In this document: positions 8,931 to 17,570 of the stretch, in pieces
How positions within the stretch are numbered: position 1 is the stretch's first letter
How the letters are laid out: every line of letters begins with the position of its first letter
Source: Bog-473 sp963809825
GTDB lineage: Bacteria; Actinomycetota; Acidimicrobiia; Acidimicrobiales; RAAP-2
NCBI GenBank assembly: GCA_963809825.1
Contig: CAWELJ010000002.1
Location: 620,001 to 684,000, forward strand
Direction: 5' to 3'
Length of the DNA: 64,000 nt
Made by a program: the position numbers and the translations under genes
Notes under the pieces: model-generated
Told to the model about the DNA's origin: nothing
Database searches by the model: none
What the model saw: only the letters and a program-made list of their open reading frames with translations

Positions 8931-9367
8931 GTTGTCTCATCGGCCGTTCCGGCCGCAGGCTCAAGCAAATGGGCCATTTTGCGCGTCCTGACCCGCCGGT
9001 CGGGACGATCGCCAGTTACTCCAGAAGAGGCCGATGATCAGGGCGAACGCCCATCGCTCTGGTGGAGCCGCAGGTTTCCCGGCCGTCGTGCGGAGGGATC
9101 TGGACGCTCCCGCTCCGCCGGACCGAGACGCTTGACGTTCCCAACCGGGCTGTTCCGATCGGACCCAGGGTGCTTGGTCGTCTCCGGTGCCCCTGACGAG
9201 CACGGGTGTTCGGGGGATCTCCCAGGGTTCGTCTTCGGCTTCGCGAACTGCGTCTTGCTCGGCGCCGCCGGCCCGCTTCGAGGCGTAGGGTCGCATCGGG
9301 TGAGGGATTGTGAGCGGTCGACGGGCTCCGGTGTGCTCACCGTGACGGAGGAGGAGATGAGCGCAGC
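8931..9367. other. 437-bp gap with one imperfect hairpin, no convincing gene
   Basis: Short open frames exist on both strands but none has a ribosome-binding site plus recognisable protein. An inverted repeat with 10-bp arms and one mismatch lies at 8984-9007 (CGTCCTGACC / GGTCGGGACG, 4-base loop), 54 bases upstream of the GGDEF-EAL start. It could be an operator or terminator-like hairpin. The right end provides the leader of the amidohydrolase. Confidence 0.4.
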
Positions 9368-10630
9368 ATGAATCTGGACGAAATGATCCTGGTCAGCATC
9401 GACGACCACATGATCGAGCCGCCTCACATGTTCGAGAATCACGTTCCGAAGAAGTGGCTCCACGACGCTCCGAAGGTCGTCCACGAAGATGGCATCGACC
9501 AATGGGTGTTCCAGGGCGAGAAGACCAGCACGTCATTCGGCATGGCTGCCACGGTGGGCTGGCCCTCCGGGGAGTGGGGCTTCAATCCTGGGACGTACAC
9601 CGAGCTGCGGCCGGGATGCTTCGACGTGCACGAGCGGGTCCGTGACATGAACGCCAACGGCGTACTGGGCTCCATGTGTTTCCCGACCATGGCCGGATGG
9701 AACGCCCGGACTTTCGCCGAGTCACGCGACAAGGAGGTCGCGCTCGTCATGCTCCAGGCCTACAACGACTGGGCCATCGACGAATGGTGTGGGGCCTACC
9801 CGGGTCGGTTCATCCCGCTGGGCATCGTGCCGATGTGGGACGTCGATGCGGCCGTGGCGGAAGTCCGTCGCATCGCGAAAAAAGGCTGCCGGTCCATCAG
9901 CTTCCTCGAGACGCCCCACGTGCAGGGCTTTCCCAGCTTCCTCTCTGGCTACTGGGACCCGATGCTCGCCGCGCTGAGCGAGGAGAACATGGTGCTCTCG
10001 CTCCACATCGGAGCTGGGTTCGCAGTGATCAAGAAGCCGCAGGAGGCGCCGGTCGACCATCTCATGGTGCTGGCGTGCCAGATCAGCGCCATCACCGCGC
10101 AGGACCTGTTGTTCGGGCCCACGCTCCGGCGGTTCCCGGACCTCAAGGTCGCCCTTTCCGAGGGTGGCATCGGCTGGATCCCCTTCTACTTCGACCGGAT
10201 CGACCGGCACTTCACGAACCAGGAGTGGCTCCAGGGCGACTTCGGCGGGAAGCTTCCCTCGGAGGTGTTCCGCGACCACATCCTGGCCTGCTACATCACC
10301 GACCCGTCCGGCCTGCTACTGCGGGATCGCATCGGCATCGACGGCATCGCCTGGGAATGCGACTACCCCCACACCGATACGACGTGGCCCGAGTCGCCCG
10401 AGTTCGCCTGGAAGGAGTTCCAGGCTGCCGGGTGCACAGACGAGGAGATCCACAAGATCACGTGGGAGAACGCGGGCCGGTTCTACGGCTGGGACCCCTT
10501 CGCGCACACGGCCCGGGAGCAGGCGACCGTCGGCGCCCTTCGCCGTGCTGCCCTCGACGTCGACGTGACACGGATGTCCCGCGCGGAATGGCGCACCCGC
10601 AACGAGGCGGCGGGCATCGGTATCGTCTGA
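9368..10630 (+). CDS. Amidohydrolase 2 family protein (TIM barrel, ACMSD-like)
   Basis: A 420-residue metal-dependent hydrolase or decarboxylase of the amidohydrolase-2 type. It opens with VSIDDHMIEPPHMF, the actinobacterial version of the first-strand metal motif, has a strand His in LSLHIGAG, and the C-terminal Asp in ECDYPHTDTTWP; a final segment ENAGRFYGWD is typical of the family. The reaction is unknown; relatives act on aromatic or heterocyclic acids. A strong GGAGGAGGAG lies 11 bases before ATG 9368 (a second ATG in that spacer is out of frame). It precedes an esterase gene on the same strand by about 110 bases. Confidence 0.85.
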   Translation: MNLDEMILVSIDDHMIEPPHMFENHVPKKWLHDAPKVVHEDGIDQWVFQGEKTSTSFGMAATVGWPSGEWGFNPGTYTELRPGCFDVHERVRDMNANGVLGSMCFPTMAGWNARTFAESRDKEVALVMLQAYNDWAIDEWCGAYPGRFIPLGIVPMWDVDAAVAEVRRIAKKGCRSISFLETPHVQGFPSFLSGYWDPMLAALSEENMVLSLHIGAGFAVIKKPQEAPVDHLMVLACQISAITAQDLLFGPTLRRFPDLKVALSEGGIGWIPFYFDRIDRHFTNQEWLQGDFGGKLPSEVFRDHILACYITDPSGLLLRDRIGIDGIAWECDYPHTDTTWPESPEFAWKEFQAAGCTDEEIHKITWENAGRFYGWDPFAHTAREQATVGALRRAALDVDVTRMSRAEWRTRNEAAGIGIV

Positions 10631-10737
10631 GCGCCGTCGCACGCCATGGATCGCCGTGGGGTGTCCGGCCCGCCGTTTGGTCGGTCCCCCGTTCCGCCTC
10701 TTCGTCTGCCACCGGATTGAGTACCTCTGAGGAGCGT

Positions 10738-11529
10738 TTGGTCCCCTTGACCCTCTCGTCGCAGGTCATTCAGGTTGACGCTGTCGCACGACGATTCCTC
10801 CTCGCCGAGCCGTCTCGACCGCCCTCCGTCATCGTGCTGAGCCTGCACGGCAGTCGCTCCGGTCCCGAGGATCAAGCCAGACTGAGCCGCGCGGAATCGC
10901 TCACCGAGCACGGTGCGGTCGTCTGCTTTCCGCAGGGCAGCCTGCCGTCGGGCTCTGGGTCCGAGTGGGACCTCGCAGGTGATGATCCGTTCCTGCGAGC
11001 AACGATTTCGACTCTGCAGGCTCGGTATCCGACGGCACACCCCCAGGTGTGCGTGGTGGGTATGTCGGGTGGGGCGCGCATGGCGAGCCGATTCGCGTCG
11101 ATGCATCCGGACCGGGTGATCGTGCTCGGTGCGGTGGCCGGCCTCCGCGCACCGGTACGTACGACACTCGAACAGCCCGTGCGGGTTCTCGGGTTTCATG
11201 GGACTTCGGATCGGATCAATCCATTTGGGGGTGGCACCACGGATCGCTGGAAAGAGAGCGTGGTCGAGGCTGCTCGAGCCTGGGCCACCGCCAACGGCCA
11301 CCCGGGGGAGGCCGAACAGCTCGCGGTCAGCCCGACGCTGACCCGGTTCAACTTCGGCCCCGACGGAGACCCTGGTGCGGTGACCCTCTGGGTCTGCAAG
11401 GGTGCCGGACACACGTGGCCGGGTTCGAAGCTGCCCCTCTTCTTGAGGCTCTTTCTCGGGCGGACGTCGTTCGAGGTCGACGCCACGGCCGAGATCTGGC
11501 GGGCTGCCGTCGGGTCGCTTGAACTCTGA
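10738..11529 (+). CDS. Polyhydroxybutyrate depolymerase-like esterase (LpqC-type)
   Basis: About 263 residues with the alpha/beta-hydrolase triad of the esterase/PHB depolymerase family: SLHGSRSG (oxyanion region), nucleophile elbow VGMSGGARMA, Asp in GTSDRINPFGG, and His in the diagnostic GAGHTWPG. The start is unclear. TTG 10738 follows TGAGG at 5 bases; TTG 10747 follows AGGAG at 12 bases; no ATG or GTG is available near the domain start. No signal peptide is evident from these starts, unlike extracellular PHB depolymerases, so an intracellular ester substrate is likely. Function beyond esterase is inferred. Confidence 0.78.
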   Translation: MVPLTLSSQVIQVDAVARRFLLAEPSRPPSVIVLSLHGSRSGPEDQARLSRAESLTEHGAVVCFPQGSLPSGSGSEWDLAGDDPFLRATISTLQARYPTAHPQVCVVGMSGGARMASRFASMHPDRVIVLGAVAGLRAPVRTTLEQPVRVLGFHGTSDRINPFGGGTTDRWKESVVEAARAWATANGHPGEAEQLAVSPTLTRFNFGPDGDPGAVTLWVCKGAGHTWPGSKLPLFLRLFLGRTSFEVDATAEIWRAAVGSLEL

Positions 11530-11699
11530 AGGTCACCAGTTCGAGATCCCGGTGCTCTGTCAGGGCCGGGGTACGCGTCATGAACAGGACCGTGCTGGGC
11601 GTCGGTATCCGGGCGCTGTGCCAGGACCCTCTGGGGACGATGCCGGCGGCCCTCGTCTTGATTGCCGACGGCTCCACTCGGCCACAGCCCTGGCCGGAG

Positions 11700-12320
11700 T
11701 CAATCGAGAGACGCACCGAGCCCGCGTGCCACGAATGCGATGGCGGCTTCGACGAATTCGTCATCGGCCACGTCCGGTTCGAGGACGCGTAACTGCCCAA
11801 TGCCGCGAAAGAGAGTCTCGACGATCCTTGCCGCCTGTACGGCGGATTCCAACGGCTCGATACCTTGTCGCGCTCGCTCCGCCGCGATGATCTCGGCCAA
11901 CGCCTGCACTCCCTCCTCGTCGATGCGTCTCAGCTCTTCTCGGGCTGCCGGATTGCGCGCGGCGTAGAGCCAGAACTCTTGGTAGAGCAGTCCCATGTTG
12001 CCGCTCCGCCGCGTCTGATCTCGGATCAAGGTGACGAAGTCGGATATGCGATCTTCCGGCGGCAACTCGGAGTCCCCGAGCGTTGTTCGCAGCGCCTGCA
12101 TCTCCCGCTCGCTATTGGCCTCGAACAAGGCGAGGAAGAGGTCCTCCTTGTTCTTGAAGTTGGAGTACACGGCGCCCTTGGTGAAGCCGGCGACAGCCGC
12201 GACCTCGTCCAGCGAGGCCGCGTGGAAACCCCGCTGGGCAAACACTTCGGCGGCGGCGGCGAGCAGATGCTCGCGGGTCTGTTGCCGCCGACGCTCTGGG
12301 GTGAGGGGTTGCAATGACAT
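11700..12320 (-). CDS. TetR-family transcriptional repressor
   Basis: A 206-residue regulator. The N-terminal helix-turn-helix is clear: RRQQTREHLLAAAAEVF, then GFHAASLDEVAAVAGFTKG and AVYSNFKNKEDLF. The C-terminal ligand domain is unremarkable and ends with a helix LFRGIGQLRVLEPDV. It is divergent from the DrrA-type ABC gene; the 39-base gap contains a perfect 14-bp palindrome, so it most likely represses the exporter and itself, responding to an exported compound. The region 11530-11699 downstream contains nothing I can call a gene. Confidence 0.88.
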   Translation of the reverse strand: MSLQPLTPERRRQQTREHLLAAAAEVFAQRGFHAASLDEVAAVAGFTKGAVYSNFKNKEDLFLALFEANSEREMQALRTTLGDSELPPEDRISDFVTLIRDQTRRSGNMGLLYQEFWLYAARNPAAREELRRIDEEGVQALAEIIAAERARQGIEPLESAVQAARIVETLFRGIGQLRVLEPDVADDEFVEAAIAFVARGLGASLD

Positions 12321-12323
12321 AGG

Positions 12324-12352
12324 TTGCGCTACCCAGAAGTATAGTAGATACT
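12324..12352 (+). promoter_or_regulatory. Promoter of the ABC exporter, probably leaderless
   Basis: TTGCGC (12324-12329) and GATACT (12347-12352) are 17 bases apart. Transcription would begin near 12359, essentially at the ATG at 12360, so the mRNA would be leaderless, which is common in actinobacteria. The -10 element lies inside the TetR operator palindrome. Confidence 0.5.
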
Positions 12353-12361
12353 GATCAGTAT
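12348..12361. promoter_or_regulatory. TetR operator O1, perfect palindrome ATACTGATCAGTAT
   Basis: A perfect 14-bp inverted repeat between the divergent tetR and ABC genes, overlapping the predicted -10 element and the ATG of the ABC gene. Its position fits a repressor site blocking RNA polymerase. Confidence 0.7.
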
Positions 12362-13376
12362 GAATGATTCTGACCAGTATGGCCCCAGCGCAGAGCCGCT
12401 GGTCAACCACCATGACGACGCCGCCGAGGAAGCAGTTCGGACGAAAAGGCTTGTCCGCCGCTTCGGTCCGACGGTGGCCGTCGACGGTCTCGACCTCCGC
12501 GTTCGGCGCGGGGAGATCTACGGCTTCCTCGGACCGAACGGCGCCGGCAAGTCGACGGTCGTCCGGATCCTCTGCACCCTGCTCAAGCCCAGTGCCGGGA
12601 CGGCCTCCGTGGCCGGCTACGACGTGGCGCAGGATCCTGGATCGGTCCGCGTCCGGATCGGCGTCGCGCTCCAGGACGCGGCCATTGACGACCGGCAGAC
12701 CGGGCGGGAACTGCTCACGCTGCAAGGGCGCCTCTACGGGTTGAGTGCTGCGCAAGTCCGAATGCGACTCGCAGAGGTTCTCGACCTGGTCGACATCGGT
12801 ACCGCCATCGATCGGCGGATCGGAACCTATTCGGGGGGAATGAAGCGGCGTCTGGATCTCGCCGCCGCCTTGGTCCACAACCCGGAGGTGCTGTTTCTCG
12901 ACGAGCCCACCACGGGACTCGACCCCCACAGCCGGATGGCGGTCTGGTCGGAGGTCCGGCGGCTCAACCGCGAGCTCGGCATGACGATCTTCTTGACCAC
13001 TCAGTACCTCGAGGAGGCGGACACTCTGGCCGACCGGGTGGGGATCATCGCCTCAGGCCGGCTCATGGCAGAAGGGACGCCCGCCGCACTCAAGCACTCG
13101 GTGGGCCATGACGTGATCGTGGCGGAAGTCGACGGGGATCACGCCCGGGCGCTCGAGACTCTCCGATCCTTCGAGGGGCTCGAGCCCGCCTGGAGCGGCG
13201 ACGAGACGATCACGGTCTCCACGGTTGACGGTCCCTCCGCCCTGGGCACCGTCGCGGTCGCTCTGGGCCGGTCCGGACTGCGCATCCGCAGCCTCACGAT
13301 GCGGACTCCGACCCTGGACGATGTCTTCATGGAGATCACGGGGTCACGGATCAGTCAAGAGGGAGTCCACCTGTGA
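12360..13376 (+). CDS. DrrA-type ABC exporter ATP-binding protein
   Basis: A 338-residue ATPase of the daunorubicin-resistance (DrrA) group. It shows Walker A GPNGAGKST, the Q-loop region ALQDAAID, signature YSGGMKRRLDLA, Walker B LFLDEPTTGLDP, and the DrrA-type TTQYLEEAD where the usual H-loop His is Gln. The C-terminal domain ends in MRTPTLDDVFMEITG, typical of drug and lipid exporters of this family. The first ~27 residues are a polar extension. It overlaps the downstream permease start (GTGA) and is probably controlled by the divergent TetR protein through operators at its start. The exported compound is unknown. Confidence 0.9.
   Translation: MNDSDQYGPSAEPLVNHHDDAAEEAVRTKRLVRRFGPTVAVDGLDLRVRRGEIYGFLGPNGAGKSTVVRILCTLLKPSAGTASVAGYDVAQDPGSVRVRIGVALQDAAIDDRQTGRELLTLQGRLYGLSAAQVRMRLAEVLDLVDIGTAIDRRIGTYSGGMKRRLDLAAALVHNPEVLFLDEPTTGLDPHSRMAVWSEVRRLNRELGMTIFLTTQYLEEADTLADRVGIIASGRLMAEGTPAALKHSVGHDVIVAEVDGDHARALETLRSFEGLEPAWSGDETITVSTVDGPSALGTVAVALGRSGLRIRSLTMRTPTLDDVFMEITGSRISQEGVHL
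12367..12380. promoter_or_regulatory. TetR operator O2, near copy ATTCTGACCAGTAT
   Basis: Matches O1 at 12 of 14 positions and is centred 19 bp further on, inside the first codons of the ABC gene. Two sites about two helical turns apart suggest cooperative binding of two repressor dimers. Confidence 0.5.
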
Positions 13377-14166
13377 GCATGGTCGAGGGAGGCACCGTGA
13401 TGGGACGAGAAGCAGGATTCGTCCAGGACGTCCGGGCGATCGCGATCCGGGCGCTCCGCCAGATCCCACGGGAGCCCGCCGCGGTCATCCCCGCCGTCTT
13501 CGTACCGGCGTTCTTCTACAGCGTCAACCTCGGTGCGCTCGAGAAACTCGCCGGGACGGCCCTCGACTACAAGGCCTTTCTCCTCCCCATGGCGATCGCC
13601 TTCGCGGTCACCGGGATGTCCAGAGCCCCGCGCTCGTCACGGACATCCAAGGCGGGTACTTCGACCGACTGTGCATGACGCCAATCAGGAGGTCTGCCTT
13701 GCTGCTCGGCCTGATGGTGGCCGACGTGGCCGTGATCGCCGCCCTGTGCCTGCCCGTCTTGGCGATCGGCGCAATCGTCGGGGTGCGCTTTGCCACCGGG
13801 CTGCCGGGTCTGTTGGTCTTCGTCGGCTTCTCGGCGCTCTGGGGCCTGGCGTTCACGTGCTTCCCCTATGCCGTCGCGCTGAGGACGGGCAGTCCCGCCG
13901 CTGTCAATGCGTGCTACGTCATCTTCTTCCCGCTCTTCTTCCTCACCGACGCGGTGGTCCCGAAGCAACTTCTGACCGGCTGGTTCTCAGTCATCGCCAC
14001 ATACAACCCAGTGACCTACCTACTGGGAGCACTTCGGTCGCTCATCACATCGGGCTGGCAGGTCCGACCCCTGTTGGAGGGATTGGCCGCCGTTACAGGA
14101 CTGGCCATCGGGGGCATGTCGCTCGCCCTCGCGGCTCTCCGGGCCAGAATTCGCATGGGAGATTGA
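13373..14166 (+). pseudogene. DrrB-type ABC-2 permease, split by a -1 frameshift
   Basis: The membrane partner of the preceding ATPase. GTG 13373 overlaps the ATPase stop codon. Frame one encodes about 82 residues up to AIAFAVTGMS, then runs to a stop at 13676-13678; the rest of a normal permease (PALVTDIQGGYFDRLCMTPI, five hydrophobic helices, ends RARIRMGD at 14166) is in the next frame. The break lies near 13618-13630 in gtccagagccccgcg and is repaired by adding one base. The combined length of about 264 residues matches DrrB proteins. Either the gene is inactive, or one base is missing from the assembled sequence; no standard slippery heptamer is visible. Confidence 0.8.
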
Positions 14167-14188
14167 ACGATCAGCCCCCGGCGAGAGA

Positions 14189-14223
14189 GCGCCCCGGCAG
14201 GACTCGAACCTGCGCCGGAGGCC
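14189..14223 (-). repeat. Displaced tRNA-Arg 3' fragment A (probable attachment-site remnant)
   Basis: Copies the T-arm and 3' acceptor strand of tRNA-Arg(CCG) at 25316-25387 (ggcaggactcgaacctgcgcc), with one C missing from the acceptor run and nine bases deleted before ggaggcc. It is not a functional tRNA. About 100 bases of flanking sequence (to about 14346) resemble the flank of fragment B. It marks the left end of the accessory region. Confidence 0.75.
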
Positions 14224-14428
14224 CATTCGGATCGTCCAGACCGTCCGCCTCGCTCGCCGAGATGCCGCTCGCCGACAGATCTGTCCAGGTGACCCGCCTC
14301 CGGCCGAGACGGTCCGCCGATCGATTTCCAAATCGGATTGCCACGACGGCAGGGAGGTCGGATCCCTCCCTGCTGAAACGGTTCGCCTCGACGTGGCAAT
14401 CCGGGACCCGGCGCCGGCGCCGGGTCCG

Positions 14429-14611
14429 TCAGGCCCTCGCCGACGAAACTCTCGCGTCCAGGTAGGCAGCGAGTTCGACGATGAGCTCGTGGGCGTCAGC
14501 CCGGGCCCCATCGATGAAGCTCGAGTTGCGTCGGCGCAGAAACGGGGTTCCGAGCAGGAACATGCCCGGCGATTCGACCACGCCTCCGTCGTGGCGGATC
14601 ATCCCCCGCGC
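14429..14611 (-). pseudogene. 3' remnant of a FAD-dependent oxidoreductase gene
   Basis: An open frame ending at a TGA (14431-14429) encodes the typical C-terminus of a flavin-dependent oxidoreductase/monooxygenase: IRHDGGVVESPGMFLLG, then TPFLRRRNSSFIDGARADA, then a short terminal helix. The frame is closed a short way upstream (near 14640), so the FAD-binding N-terminal part is missing. It lies between the tRNA fragment and the glycan operon and appears to be debris left by recombination. Confidence 0.6.
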
Positions 14612-14792
14612 TTCGTGACTACGGCCTCGACGAATCCCAGTTCCCGCTCAAGGTCATCGTGGCCGCAGTGACGAGCTTCAACTCGGCCTCATCGTCGAGG
14701 GACTCTCGGTTGTCCAAGACGGCCATCCGGAGCTCCTCGACTGGATCCAACAGTGGGTCGACGACCTCGAGGCCAAGCGTACGAATCGATGA
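14600..14792 (+). pseudogene. C-terminal remnant of a TetR-family regulator, frameshifted
   Basis: Two plus-strand frames together resemble the last helices of a TetR regulator: DYGLDESQFPLKVIVAAVTSFN in pattern, then, after a frame change near 14680, LGLIVEGLSVVQDGHPELL and DWIQQWVDDLEAKRTNR with a TGA at 14790-14792. No helix-turn-helix domain is present. It is a truncated, broken gene; identification rests on the GLI-EGLS-GHPELLDWI pattern and is moderate. Confidence 0.4.
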
Positions 14793-14839
14793 TCGACCCC
14801 CGAGGCGCGCCGGCCTCGGGTCGCGGCGTTCGGAACAGA

Positions 14840-15913
14840 TCAGCCCTGAGCGGATGCAAGATCGGAGGTGGCGGCGACTCGCAGGCACGACAGTCGTCGG
14901 TCGTGTTCCGCGAGAGCGTGCCGATAGACGTCAACGTATTCATCGACCATGCGCTCGCTGCTGAACCGCTGGACGGCCGTGTCTCGAACTGTCCATCGGT
15001 TGAGCTCACCCACTCGTGCTATTGCCGCGGCGGCCGAAGGGACGTCAGACACCAAAAGACCCGTGACGCCGTCGGTGATGAGTTCCCGCATAGAACCTCG
15101 GTCGAAAGCAACCACCGGTGTGCCACATGCCATGGCCTCCACCACCGAAAACCCGAACGGCTCGTTGAAATCGATCAAGTGGAGGAGAGCCACGGCACCG
15201 CCCAAGAAGGCTGAGCGATCCTCTGCGGCGACCGGTCCGAAGAACTGGACGTGATCGCCGTCAAGGCGAGGTGCAACCTCGCGTTCGAAATACGCTTTGT
15301 CCTGGACGATTCCGGCGATCCGAAGTGGGAGACCGGTCGCCCTGGCGGTGTCGATCGCCGCAACCACGCCTTTGTCCGGGTGGATACGCCCGAAGAAGGC
15401 CAGGTAGGAGCCGGGATCCGGGGCGAACGTGAAAGCACCGGTATCGATCCCGTGATGGATAGTGGCTGCGTAGGAGAGAGCGGGGTGCCTGTCGGCATCG
15501 CTGATCGCGACGTAGAAGCTTCTTTCGTTGTATTTGGCGTAGACCGGCACGATCTGAGGCGAAGAGAACCCATGGATCGTCGTGACGACCGGAGTCGAGA
15601 TCAGTCCGGAGTAGGTGAGCGGCAGGAAGTCGAAGCTGTTGTGGATGATGTCGAACTCGGACGCCCGTTCGAAGACCTCCGAAATATGCAGGCACTCGGC
15701 CACCTTCGGGTCGATGCCCGGCTCCTCCGACCAGCCCCGGGGCACCACGCTGGAGAGGGAAGCCGACGTCTCCGAGTCACCAGTCGCGAACAGGGTCACG
15801 TCGTGGCCACGCGACACGAGCCCTTCGGTCAACAGTGAGGCAAAGAGCTCCCAAGGCCCGTAGTGGTGCGGTGGGACGCGCCAGGCAATCGGTGCGAGTA
15901 CGGCAATGCGCAC
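14840..15913 (-). CDS. Glycosyltransferase family 4 protein (GT-B fold)
   Basis: A 357-residue retaining glycosyltransferase. The N-terminal domain begins RIAVLAPIAWRVPPHHYGPWE, a form common in GT4 proteins that use nucleotide sugars; the C-terminal domain has FFGRIHPDKGV (donor-site Arg/Lys) and EPFGFSVVEAMACGTPVV, the EX7E motif. It is the last gene of a five-gene minus-strand operon with an alpha/alpha-barrel protein, a GH130 enzyme and a second GT4 protein, so it probably builds or recycles a mannose-type glycan. The exact donor and acceptor cannot be read. Confidence 0.88.
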   Translation of the reverse strand: MRIAVLAPIAWRVPPHHYGPWELFASLLTEGLVSRGHDVTLFATGDSETSASLSSVVPRGWSEEPGIDPKVAECLHISEVFERASEFDIIHNSFDFLPLTYSGLISTPVVTTIHGFSSPQIVPVYAKYNERSFYVAISDADRHPALSYAATIHHGIDTGAFTFAPDPGSYLAFFGRIHPDKGVVAAIDTARATGLPLRIAGIVQDKAYFEREVAPRLDGDHVQFFGPVAAEDRSAFLGGAVALLHLIDFNEPFGFSVVEAMACGTPVVAFDRGSMRELITDGVTGLLVSDVPSAAAAIARVGELNRWTVRDTAVQRFSSERMVDEYVDVYRHALAEHDRRLSCLRVAATSDLASAQG

Positions 15914-15920
15914 CGGGGCT

Positions 15921-16049
15921 TCAGCGCCCCAGTCCCAAGCCAGCCTTCTTGTCCCGTTCGTCTCGCTTCCCCTTCTTTGCTGCCCTCTTCTCCTTGAGCG
16001 ACTTGCCAGGCTTCTTTCCGGATGGTTTCTGAGGTGATCTGTCAGGCAC
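15921..16049 (-). CDS. Small basic protein, 42 aa
   Basis: A short gene starting at GTG 16049, with a good ribosome-binding site GGAG six bases upstream and stop at 15921. The protein (PDRSPQKPSGKKPGKS... ending DKKAGLGLGR) has about 16 Lys/Arg in 42 residues and no hydrophobic core. Similar lysine-rich mini-proteins are commonly annotated as hypothetical in actinobacteria. It sits between the GH130 gene and a glycosyltransferase gene in the same operon. Function unknown; nucleic-acid or polyanion binding is a guess from charge. Confidence 0.65.
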   Translation of the reverse strand: MPDRSPQKPSGKKPGKSLKEKRAAKKGKRDERDKKAGLGLGR

Positions 16050-16082
16050 GGTGTTCTCCAATCAGTCGGGGTTGAGCTCGAG

Positions 16083-17570
16083 TCAGTCGGGGACGGATCT
16101 CAGGGAAGCGACGAGTTCGTCCAGAGGCACCGTCGCCACGCCGATGGCGGAGTCCCCGATTCCGTAGGGAATGACAAGGGTGCCGGCATGGAGGAGTGCG
16201 CCGCAGGAGTAGACGACATTGGGCACGTAGCCGTCCTGCTCGTCTTGCGTCGGGCTGAGGAGCGGCTCGCGCAGCCGGCCGATGATCCGAGTGGGGTCTT
16301 CGAGGTCGAGCAAGATCGCCCCGATGTTGTAGGTACGCATGGGGCCGACACCGTGGGTCAGAACCAACCAGCCCGCATCGGTCTCGATTGGCGACCCGCA
16401 GTTGCCCAGTTGTACGACTTCCCACGATGTGGCCGGCGTCTGGCATGCCAGTACGTCTTCCCAGCGCCGCGGGTTCTGTGAATAGGCGATGGTGTTCGAC
16501 TCCCTGTCACTTCGCGACAGGGCGACGAAGCGGCCACCGATCCGGCGAGGGAACAGAGCCAAGCCCTTGTTGGCCGCGGCGGCTCCCACCATCGGTGACG
16601 AGGTGAAGCGCACGAAGTCCTTGGTCTCGAGCAATTGTTGAGCGATGTCGCTGCCGTCGTACGCGGTGTACGAGGCGTAGAAGGTCACGGCGCCATCGTC
16701 GTCGACGAATCGCACGAACCGGGCGTCCTCCATCCCCTTGGACTCTGCACTCATGGACGGCATCAGCATCTGCTCACCCAGCGGCGTGCCATCCTCGAAC
16801 CGGATGCTGTAGCTGCGCTCGGCGATCCTGCGCATGAGCCGGGCCGTCTTTTTCGCCTGTTTGCGCGTGGCCACGTGGGCCTCGAGGATGCCGAGCCTTT
16901 CCTCCATCTCGTCTTCGCTGAAACTCGGCTTGAGGTGAGCCAGGACGTAGTCAGCATCATCGCCACCACCCCGGAGACGACGCAGTTCCGACTTGAACAC
17001 TTCTGCCTCGTACGTCACCCCGTCCCGATGACCCTTGGTGGCAAAGGTGGGAGTCGGATCGATGTCCACATCTCCCGATCCTGTGATCGTCCCGGTCCGG
17101 AACCCAATAGAGGAGTTGTGACCCTCTCCGATGGCCCGGACACTCATGACGAACCGAAGACTCCCGGGGCTGACCCCGGTCTGGTCTGGATGCATCACCG
17201 CGCTCGGATTGCAAAGAGCAGCACCCTCGACGGCGTATTCACTCGTGAAGGTGGCGCCCAACAGTAGGCGGCGAGTCAAGGAGAGTTGGCTTTCCGGGTC
17301 GAGGCGATCGGAGAGCTCGTCGGCGTGCCGCAGGAACGTCTCGGTCAGACCGTGATGTCTGCCCTCGAACCTCGTCACGACATCGTCGTAGCTTCGCTGC
17401 ACTTCATCGTCCGAGAGCGCCAAGACGCGTTGCAAGACGGCAGAGGATCGGGACTCTTGGTGGTCGAACCCCTCGTGCCCCGGAACGAACAGGTGGGTCA
17501 CGACCCGCGACCTGTCGGCCGCGATGTGGACCGGGCTCCGACGGGCCAGGCTCGGGGCGTGCACACTCAT
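16083..17570 (-). CDS. Glycoside hydrolase family 130 protein (mannoside phosphorylase/mannosidase-like)
   Basis: A 495-residue protein with the five-bladed beta-propeller family signature. KGMEDARFVRF contains the GxEDAR motif; FTSSPMVGAAAANKGLALFPRRIGG and the following ALSRSD stretch match the family's phosphate/sugar-binding core, and GCGSPIETD-type NCGSPIETDAGWLVL and THGVGPMRTYNIGAILLD follow. An N-terminal helical region of about 100 residues precedes the propeller. GH130 enzymes phosphorolyse or hydrolyse beta-mannosides. It overlaps the preceding gene by ATGA, so it is translationally coupled to the alpha/alpha-barrel protein. Phosphorylase versus hydrolase activity cannot be decided here. 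Confidence 0.85.
   Translation of the reverse strand: MSVHAPSLARRSPVHIAADRSRVVTHLFVPGHEGFDHQESRSSAVLQRVLALSDDEVQRSYDDVVTRFEGRHHGLTETFLRHADELSDRLDPESQLSLTRRLLLGATFTSEYAVEGAALCNPSAVMHPDQTGVSPGSLRFVMSVRAIGEGHNSSIGFRTGTITGSGDVDIDPTPTFATKGHRDGVTYEAEVFKSELRRLRGGGDDADYVLAHLKPSFSEDEMEERLGILEAHVATRKQAKKTARLMRRIAERSYSIRFEDGTPLGEQMLMPSMSAESKGMEDARFVRFVDDDGAVTFYASYTAYDGSDIAQQLLETKDFVRFTSSPMVGAAAANKGLALFPRRIGGRFVALSRSDRESNTIAYSQNPRRWEDVLACQTPATSWEVVQLGNCGSPIETDAGWLVLTHGVGPMRTYNIGAILLDLEDPTRIIGRLREPLLSPTQDEQDGYVPNVVYSCGALLHAGTLVIPYGIGDSAIGVATVPLDELVASLRSVPD

Noticed and set aside
8961..9296. Minus-strand 111-residue frame in the gap before the amidohydrolase
   Set aside because: Composition resembles noise; no ribosome-binding site and only one short hydrophobic stretch.
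11580..11792. 70-residue plus-strand frame downstream of the esterase
   Set aside because: Overlaps the end of the tetR gene antisense, has no ribosome-binding site and no recognisable protein.
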